This document shows, in pieces, positions 56,061 to 64,000 of a stretch of DNA of 64,000 nt. Positions within the stretch are counted from its first letter, which is position 1. Every line of letters begins with the position of its first letter. The stretch lies in NCBI GenBank assembly GCA_958299035.1, contig CATQJL010000001.1:49416461-49480460 (forward strand), read 5' to 3'. Source of the DNA: Cylicocyclus nassatus (lineage: Eukaryota > Nematoda > Chromadorea > Rhabditida > Strongylidae). Under the pieces are notes generated by a model. It saw nothing but the letters and a program-made list of their open reading frames with translations. It was not told where the DNA came from and ran no database searches. The position numbers and the translations under genes are program-made.

Positions 56061-59059
56061 TAAGAAAAATGAAGCAGGGATTAGAAAATGTGAATAAACG
56101 GAACATTCAAGCATCTAATAATATGAAACTTTCAAAAATTCATTGGCCTCGCGTTTGAGTTTCCATTTATACTAAATCGGTTGGGATTAACACAGCTACG
56201 TGCATATTCGTAAATCTCTTAAAGTAGCATATTTACTAGGTAATCATCATTGCCAGGCAATACAACATGCGACCTTTTTTCAACGAGATTTGACAAAGGA
56301 GATAGAGAAATCAAACCCAGCGTTGTACGTAAAATCAAAAATCTGCTTCAAAAATCCTGACTACAATTCTGGAGCGCTAGGAACTTGAACTTATTTATGT
56401 GTCTATCAGTTCAGAGCACTCGTTATTTTGGAACATTTCGTTTGGTGATTATCTCTGTGGATGTATTCAAATACCATAGCCTAGATAATGATCAGAGAGC
56501 ACGCGCGCGAGAGAGACGCAGACTGCGTAGAGGGCGCGAGCGGCCTCAACTAGGTCACGATGCCCTTCCTTCCAGCCGCCAAGCCAGTTGAATCAAAGCT
56601 TGCGTATTGATATTTATGGAATTACCGATAAAGCATATCTGTTCATAAATATTTTGAAAGCTAGAAGGAATTTGGACCTTAAAATGATTAAAAAAGGATA
56701 ATGAGTGACCTAACTAGAGGATACATAACAAATATATGATCAAGAGTGTAAAGTCAAGCTCAATTTCCAAATGCTACGTTTACTATTCTGATATTGATTT
56801 TCAGCACAATTGAAACATGATTAATAAAAGACTAATTGCTCGAAACAGGATACAAATAGAGAGAACATTTGTAACCATGGTGATGTAGCAGTAAGGAAGC
56901 TCTAGGTTTCATTTAATGTCACAAAATGGAGCGAAGCCTGTGCACAAAAATGTTAACATTACTTTCACAAAAAGCGGTACCTGTAAGGAAAACCTGTAGT
57001 GACATCATTTCTTGATGAAAAAATCAGGGAAAGGAAAGGAAATGTGGCTAATTTTTGAAATAGAATTTGTGCGAAAACAGTGGTGTCTATATGGTTTATG
57101 AGCCCAACTTAACTCACCTGCACTCATTCTCGTAATTTCGAGACAGAAATAGAGAGAAAACTATTTCGGATTTGATAATTTTATTATCCCGCATGCAAAC
57201 TTATTTGTTTTGGCGGCAGCAGCATTAGCAAAGTATTGAAGATTCTCAAATGAGAAGTACAACGGTTAGCATAAAAATAATGAACATGTGTTTCTAATGT
57301 ATTCTATGAGCACAGTAGGATTATGTTATTAGCAAACACATGCATCCATCAGCTTTGATGCGTATTATTTGGTTCGAATGTTGAACATAACAAAGAAATG
57401 AACTGAGCTTAATTGTTTTCATCGATGCTCACAGACATAATAGAATATCAAAGTTTATATAAATTGGAGGATAACTGTTATACCTTTAAATTTCATTGGC
57501 ATATCAGACAGGGGAATTATACGGAAAGTTCATGATAATCGCTTTCTTCACAAATTCTTACACAGAGCACAAAAAAAAGAAAATTTCGCTAGTTTGGGAG
57601 TTTTGCTGCTGCTATTTCTAAAACTTTAGAAGCAACGGACCGCTGACATAGGAGATAAAATGTTGGAATACGTTCAAAAAATTTATAGAAGGGATTCAAG
57701 AAGATTTGACCATAAAGTCTGAAAAAATGCATCCTGTTATCTGGTAACATTTAAGATTGATAGAAGATAATAAATTTTTCTGGATTATGAAAAAATTGTA
57801 ACAGAGCGTTCGCCAATTTGATAGAACGCAATTAACTGCATGCACATTTGAGCGCCATTTTTTGCCTAAAACGTTTTTTTGCGATTTCTTTCTGTTTAAG
57901 TAGGCATTAAGGATATGCCTATGCTGATTTTTCTGTTGGATCTTGAAAAAGGAACATTAGCAGTGTATGCTCGACAACTGTAGATGAATTAACTCCATAA
58001 AGAGAGTAACCTGACAGCTACTGAATAGAATATCCTAACGATGGAATGTCATGCATTGAAAATAATTGTAGCAGCACTCATTTGCCAGTCTAAGACTGTG
58101 AAAAGCAAACGAGTCAAGTTACCTAAGTTTTTCATGCATTTATGATTTGCTTCCTTACCGCAGTTGCATATATGCAACTTCCATTTCCGATGCTTGATTT
58201 GCCAACGTCATCAAAACGAGTGAGAACCTTTTTCATCAAAATCAGCTGTTCCAGAGAAAACCTTCCTTCCTGCCAGTTAGTTCCTTTTTTAGAATGATGA
58301 GCTCAAATATCAAACTACATAATGGTTAAGAATCCAATCGCTTGTGATCCACTGTTAATTTAAGTAATAAATCGGATTGTCCCAAAAGTTGTTCCTTTTA
58401 CTGCCTGCTACAACCTTTCTCATAGACGGATCTGCTGATCTGATACGCCTTTGAAAGGCGGGCGGGAGGTATGAACTTTTAGAGAAGCTTCGAGAAGCTC
58501 TCAAAAACACTCTTCTCCTATAGTTGGGTTGGAATCGATCTCCACATGGATCTTTATGATTTCAAGCCCATGGAGACTGGTGCAAAAATTAACTCATTAA
58601 TAAATTTATCATTATATAGAAAAACCATAAGCAAATGTTTGCAAGGTCAGACTCCAATGTGTTTTATAACTATCTCCTGATTCTCAAAAACCAGAATAAG
58701 AATCAATGATGTGGGCAAGCTGGGCGTATATGATAACTTGCTACTAATCCCTGCGACACTAGTTGAATAGTATATCGGTTTCCGATATGGATAGGAAGGA
58801 GTGCAACGTGCATCGTGCATAATTTGTCACTTGTCTAGAGATATGGTATCAGAGATAACTGAATCAAAGAAGAAAATTTCGCATCAAATTACCATGTATT
58901 CACTGGAAAAAGACTTTCTGGATTATCATCTCACTCATCAAAAAAGTGCAGCTTTCATTAAAGGTAAGAAATTCGCACATTTAAATATATTTTCAATGGC
59001 TAAAAATCATGTACTGATGGCTACATATGATGACTAGCTGGCTTACCCGGCTCCGCCGT
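56061..59059. other. 3 kb without a supportable gene
   Basis: AT-rich, apart from a GC-rich patch at 56495-56590 (ACGCGCGCGAGAGAGACGCA and following) that stands out by composition. At about 58376 ATCGGATTGTCCCAAAAGTT resembles a mariner end with no visible partner. Confidence 0.45.
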
Positions 59060-59770
59060 ATCCGGACCAAACTTGGCACACATACACTTCGGGCCCCGGC
59101 GGGTGTCACAGTCCACTTTTCGTTATCGATCGATGTCGATTTTGCCGATTTTTATCGATTTTTTTGCAGAGTTCACCTACAGGGCTAGGAGTTGGCACAG
59201 GGGGGGAAGTGAGCATGGGGATTCCGAATACAATATTAGTTTTCAAAATTATCGATTACTTTTATTGATTTTATCGATTTTTTGTAAATTTTGACATGCT
59301 GGACAGGCTGGGATTTTGCACAGGGGGGTAATCGAGCATGCTGATTACGAACACAATATTAGTTTTCAGGATCGTCCATTACTCTTATCGATTTTATCGA
59401 TTTTTTTTGTAAAGTTTGACCTGCGGGGCTGGGAGTTTGCACAGGGGGGGGGGGGGTAATCGAGCATGCAGATTACGAATACAATATTAGTTTTCAAGAT
59501 CGTCCATTACTTTTATCGATTTTATCGATTTTTTGAAAATTTGAGCTAGGGGGCTGGAATTTGGCACAGGGGGGTAATCGAGCGTGCTGATCACCCCCAC
59601 GGGGGTGATCAGCATGCTCGATTACCCCCCTGTGCCAACTCCCAGCCCCGTAGGTGAACTCAGCAAAAAAATCGATAAAAATCGATAAAATCGATATCGA
59701 TTGATGACGAAAAGTAGCCTATGACACCCGCCGGGGCCCGTAGTGTATGTGTGCCAAGTTTGGTCCGGAT
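59060..59770. mobile_element. Palindromic element with one arm expanded by tandem repeats
   Basis: Ends ATCCGGACCAAACTTGGCAC and GTGCCAAGTTTGGTCCGGAT are inverted. Just inside, GCCCCGGCGGGTGTCA and the TCGATTTT-rich block are mirrored too. The centre (59562-59637) is a 37-bp-arm palindrome with a 2-nt spacer. The left arm holds three or more tandem units of 121-125 bp (starts of GCACAGG at about 59195, 59318, 59439, 59564), while the right arm has only one. GGGGGG runs in each unit vary in length. Confidence 0.88.
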
Positions 59771-59810
59771 CGGTTCAGAAATGGAATTTTCTATTCGGAA
59801 CATACGTACA

Positions 59811-59857
59811 CACAGACAGACATACAGACATACAGACAGACAGACAAACAGACATTC
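59811..59857. repeat. ACAG/ACAT tetranucleotide microsatellite
   Basis: Interrupted (ACAG)n/(ACAT)n tract ending ...ACATTCAGCTTTATATATAA, adjacent to the palindromic element and probably part of its 3' tail. Confidence 0.85.
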
Positions 59858-62290
59858 AGCTTTATATATAAGATTGTAGAAGAATTTTTGATGGAATGTG
59901 GGCTAAAAATTATACTAGGAAAGAAAGGATTTTTGAACGGCAAAGTTTTAAAAACCTCTTCAGTTTCAAACCTTTCCGAAAGTCAGGCATCAAAGATGTG
60001 TGATGATCTTGGATCTATGTGAAGATGGCCACCAATGTGGCGTGCATTCGAAACTATCACGTATGCAAGAGGATAAGATTACGAATATCAACTACCAGCT
60101 CATGGAATACTCGAAATCGCGTAATCTAATGACATTTTAGTACAAAGTGAGATATCTTTATCGTCAAAGAGGATTTCCATTCTTTTTGCTTTTTATTTCA
60201 GATCCATGTTTGTTGTGTTCTTTTTATTTTCATGCGTCTTACTTTTTTCTTTTTTGAGCTCAGTCTATTTTGTAAAAAAAAAGAGTGTATAGGTGATTGA
60301 GTATATTTGGCTGCAATAAAGAATGGGAATAAGAACTTTGAGTGCAGGATTTAGTAGAATGAAAGAAGTTGGTATTTCATAGCGTACGACAATAAGACAG
60401 GCATATGGATATAGAAGTATTAGGCTCCCTCTTGGTAAAAGAATTCTTGGCAAAAAAAAGTTCTTGATTGTTCAGCAGAATGTAGCTCCGTAGTGCATTC
60501 TAAAAATCAAATATCCACATGTTTTTGGTTTTCGGTACCGGCTAGATAAGACGTAAATGTATTTTGGAACCCAAAAACTGATCTCACACCAACTAACTCA
60601 TGGGCAAACATAATCAAGCACCAAAGATTAATGTGAGTTGTCTGCAGCTTTCAAGTATTCCATTTCACGAATTTCTTTTTTCCTCAAAATTCAACCTTCA
60701 CATTCGAGGTGAACATGAAAAAAGAAGCTATAACCACTACAATTTGTTTCTTGCGGTTATCAAATTCCTTTTCACAAATGAGCTTATTAGTCTACAGTGA
60801 AGTACTTACACAGCATGTAACTCTGGTTTTAACTACGTATCAAAGCTATTGAACCTATGAAAGATGCTATTCTAAAATGGCAGAAAATTTTTCTAACAAG
60901 GTTTTCGCTCTCAAATTCTTTTTGTTACCTGCTTCTTCTACCGTCTACGAAATTCATTGCTGAAAGATGAAATTTTTTTATTGTGAGAACAACATGTGTA
61001 GATTTTGAAAAACGCCTGTACACAAATCAGCAAGGCGGATTTACTTATAAAGGTGAACTGTATTTACAAAAATGTTGCTATATGAAATCTAAAATCATGC
61101 TTTGTAGTGAATGCAGGCAATTTTTTCCGTACATTACGTGATAATATACCTCTATTTTATCTGCGAAACGAACTTTCAAAGAAAATCAGATTTTTTACAG
61201 CGAAATTTGCATAATTATGATGATAAACGATATTGACGGCTTTCAATAGCGGGATTTACCATCTTAAGCAAAACTTCATTTTCAGATTACTAGTCGTAGA
61301 GATGCAAGAAATTAGCGTCTAGTAGTTTGATACACTTAATGAAGACTAGAAGATTTGAGACAGATCCTTTATGTATATCAATGTCTGTGACCTTGTCAGC
61401 TTGTTTTGCCTCTAAATCAAATTAAGTCTCGTTAGATTAAAAAACATGATTTTGTTCATGTGAGATTGTGAGAAACAAAACCTAATACTAGGTCAGTCAG
61501 AAAGTTCTTAGTTCTTTTTGACTTGTCATAGAAACACGCAGAGTAATTGATTGAAACATTGTTCGATGCAGCTTTTCCTCCTTTTTTTCAAACATTCATG
61601 TGCTTTGCTGCTTGTGGTCACTGAAATAATCGCCGAAATTTTGAACCCATGGTTTTCGAAATTTTCGTTTTAGACTTCTAGGAAAGCTTTGATAGCATTT
61701 AGAAGCGTAAACAAACTACAGCGCAATGCAGTTTTTGCACCCTTAACTTGGCTTTTCAGTATTTTTATAACAACTTTTCCAAAAATCTTCATTTTTGCGA
61801 AGTCGCAAAGCACAATCGCTCCAAACACTACGAAACCTTCGAAATTTGGAACTTTCAAAAATCGTTATGACTGTACACTATTTTTACACAGCAATCGAGC
61901 GCTCATTGCTCCAAAATAAGATTCCGCTTTTCAAGGATACAGCCTGGGGCGCGTTCAGAATCAAGAGTTGTGATAGTTTTGGTGCCGAATACTTTACTTT
62001 GGGAAGAAAGAACACCTCTCAGAAAGAGGAGAAAAATTTGCATCGAATGACACTTTAGTTGTGTGCTGTTTGAAATTCCATGAGTTTTGGGATGACCAAA
62101 ATGGGATGTGGTAGCTTCAACAAAATAATTTTAGAAACTTCAAAAGCCAGCTATAAGTGTTAAAAAACGCATTGCACACTTTGTTTACTCTATGTGACTG
62201 CTATCGTATTTTACAAAACTTGTATAGCAAGATTGTAGAAATGTGGGTTTGAAATTTCGGCAATTATTTCAGTGATTAAAAGAGGAACTA
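59858..62290. other. No supported gene
   Basis: AT-rich. At about 61493 GGTCAGTCAGAAAGTTCTTA resembles a mariner-type end. Mirrored frames at 61670-61919 are opposite-strand shadows of the same bases. Nothing else is called. Confidence 0.45.
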
Positions 62291-62935
62291 GCACACGTGA
62301 ACAGACTGCTTGAAGGAGGAAGAGAAGCTGCGTCGAACAATTTTCAATCACTGGCTTTGCGACCATTCTGCGTGTTTTTTTCAAATTTTCTTCACAGGTC
62401 AAAAGAAATCGGAAAGAACTTCGGACCGACCTAGATGTATTTAGCGCCGTATCGGCCGAAAAAATCCGAAAGAACAAGTCTAGATAATGTTTGATTTCTT
62501 GCTAGAGACCAAAGAAGGTGGCCTCTAAATTGAGGAGACGTTCGCAATGTGAAGGCGTAATATTACTCAGAATTCGAATGAGCCCGGCGAGCAATTAGCA
62601 GGAGCGCATCACGAGTCAACAATGCCCGAAACGCTATTAGCCAGATCGAATTCAAATAAACTACCAGTTCGAAGCCGCGTGATTCCAGTGCAAGCGGATA
62701 AATTACGAACGAATTTTACCACTAATGAGTACTGGGTACCGATGCTGCCATGCAAAGTACATTTTGTAACAAAGCATCTTCCTGAAATTTTAAAAAATCC
62801 ATGAGCAGCAGCCATTCTCAGGACTACGAACTTTCTCTTGAACTTTGCGGCTATTCAGCTCTATATCCAACAAACGCCTTAGAGAAATCGGAAAAATCCC
62901 TTTTTTGTGCTAGCTCTATCAAGCACGAAAACTTG
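62291..62935 (+). CDS. Multi-exon gene of unknown function, partial
   Basis: Four plus-strand exons join in phase 0: about 62291-62371 (LLEGGREAASNNFQSLALRP, donor TGC|GTGTTT), 62398-62448 (VKRNRKELRTDLDVFSA, acceptor TTCTTCACAG), 62571-62735 (acceptor TATTACTCAG; includes SNKLPVRSRVIPVQADKLRT and NFTTNEYW, donor TGG|GTACCG) and 62822-62935 (DYELSLELCGYSALYPTN, donor TTG|GTAGTT). The pattern K/R-V-x-TNF...YE-hydrophobic faintly recalls an Argonaute N domain, but that is a guess. The 5' end of the first exon is not fixed. Likely continues to the exon at 63925. Confidence 0.5.
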
Positions 62936-63924
62936 GTAGTTAGCTTGATGAAGATATTGTGTGATATAAATTACAGACATTAATCGAGAACTACGCTGCT
63001 TTGCCATCAAAAAAAAAAATTCATCCCATGTCTGATGCAAGATTATGGTCAGGGATACGAATATGCTGCATCTTACTAAAATTCAAAAAAATCAACTCTT
63101 TATCAGAACTACTGACGTAACATCAAGCAAAAAATGCTCAGTAAATAGGTAACACATACTTTGGCTATTTACAGGCTCTAACTTACAATTTAGCGTATGA
63201 ACAGTCTTCACAAAACTTTGTATGAGATAAATAAATCTGCTTATAGAACGATTATACTGTACATCAAGCTGCCACTCATCGTTTTAGATTATACGTTCGG
63301 ATAGAACATTCTTATAGTAATGAGCAATCTACACATTTACAAAGTTCAAACCTTGTAAGTGTATTCGTTAAGACCGTGACCCGGGCGAGACGGGTAAACC
63401 AGTTAGTGCGATATAAAGGCAAACTCCAGACACTACGTTGAAGGTCCGGAGTCGAATTTAATGCGCACTCAAATTTCTGTTTACCTCGATGACTAAACCT
63501 TTGTGCTTGAATTGAATTTTTGAGCAGAGTATCAAATTTATTTGGACTCACAAATCTTGATTTTTTTCCTTGAACAGCATTCTCTTCCCTCTCCCTCCAG
63601 TACCCCGAACTATAACGAGACAACGTTGCATGTATGAAGATCATGGAGACATTCTACTAATAAGTTACCTCAATATGTGCGGAACGAAACGAAATATTAA
63701 AGACATTTTTTCAGCAAAATTTGCATGACGATGAATAATAAAAATCATCGGTAAAGCTTGAAATACCGATTATGATGTTAGCGTGATTATGACGAGGTCT
63801 CGAATCGAACAGCAAAAATACCATTGCAAGCATTGACATTTTACCGTCTAAGTCTCTACTAGGAAGTATAATTTACTAGAAGAATGTTGATGAAGCAAAA
63901 AAGAAATACAAAACAGTGTTTCAG
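62936..63924. other. Likely intron, no exon seen
   Basis: AT-rich DNA between the exon ending 62935 and the one starting 63925. No compatible exon or repeat was seen. Confidence 0.4.
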
Positions 63925-64000
63925 TCGTCACCGATACGGATTACGACATTGGCTAGAACTTCCTTGTTACATTTGATACAAAACCAATCTCACGCTTTTT
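63925..64000 (+). CDS. Candidate exon running off the right edge
   Basis: After a consensus acceptor (GTGTTTCAG) only phase 0 is open, encoding SSPIRITTLARTSLLHLIQN and on to the edge. Phase 0 matches the preceding exons at 62291-62935, so it may belong to the same gene. Confidence 0.35.

Noticed and set aside
63370..63480. tRNA-like GGTCCGGAGTCGAATT
   Set aside because: No acceptor, D or anticodon stems can be folded around it on either strand.
1..64000. CRISPR arrays, rRNA operons, bacterial operons
   Set aside because: No regularly spaced short direct repeats with unique spacers, no rRNA motifs, and no tandem same-strand bacterial-length genes were seen.

Overview
The window looks like nuclear DNA of a nematode, most likely a strongylid. 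The DNA is AT-rich, exons are short, splice acceptors are TTTCAG/TTTTAG-like, coding exons sit in long MITE-filled introns, and two genes have an acceptor-like site 3-17 nt before the start codon, as expected for spliced-leader trans-splicing. There are no bacterial operons, rRNA, convincing tRNA or CRISPR. The species assignment is an inference from architecture only.

Two genes can be reconstructed by hand. (1) A complete Kv2/Shab-like voltage-gated K+ channel lies on the minus strand (54799 to 38612). It has 19 phase-consistent coding exons and 747 codons, with a T1 domain, S1-S6, a full six-charge S4 and a TVGYGD filter. (2) A convergent plus-strand RBM7/RBM11-like RRM protein (35231 to 37201) has 4 exons and 186 codons, and its first intron may be GC-AG. 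A third plus-strand gene of unknown function runs off the right edge (about 62291 to 64000, all phase-0 exons). Weaker coding exons on the plus strand lie near 11.0, 12.9, 34.2, 34.8 and 55.9 kb, and on the minus strand near 9.0 and 12.2 kb. No function is claimed for these weaker exons.

Much of the rest is mobile DNA. From left to right it holds: a LINE endonuclease fragment at the left edge; a long foldback element present twice (1.5-2.9 kb and 19.7-21.1 kb) with TA target duplications and a 269-bp core in opposite orientations; a 680-bp inverted repeat (4.2-4.9 kb); a TTAA-flanked MITE (13.6 kb); a nested foldback cluster (23.1-25.9 kb); an LTR element (26.4-30.3 kb); an iterated-terminus foldback (31.3-32.9 kb); hairpin MITEs at 35.9 and 38.0 kb; and a palindromic, internally amplified element (59.1-59.8 kb). 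At least four MITEs sit inside K+ channel introns.

The most unusual object is the LTR element. It has matched 220-bp LTRs, a 4-bp target duplication, a primer-binding-like site and a polypurine tract, but no visible reverse transcriptase. On its antisense strand it carries a three-exon coiled-coil gene with intact introns. That arrangement is expected only if the introns are invisible to splicing of the sense, reverse-transcribed RNA.
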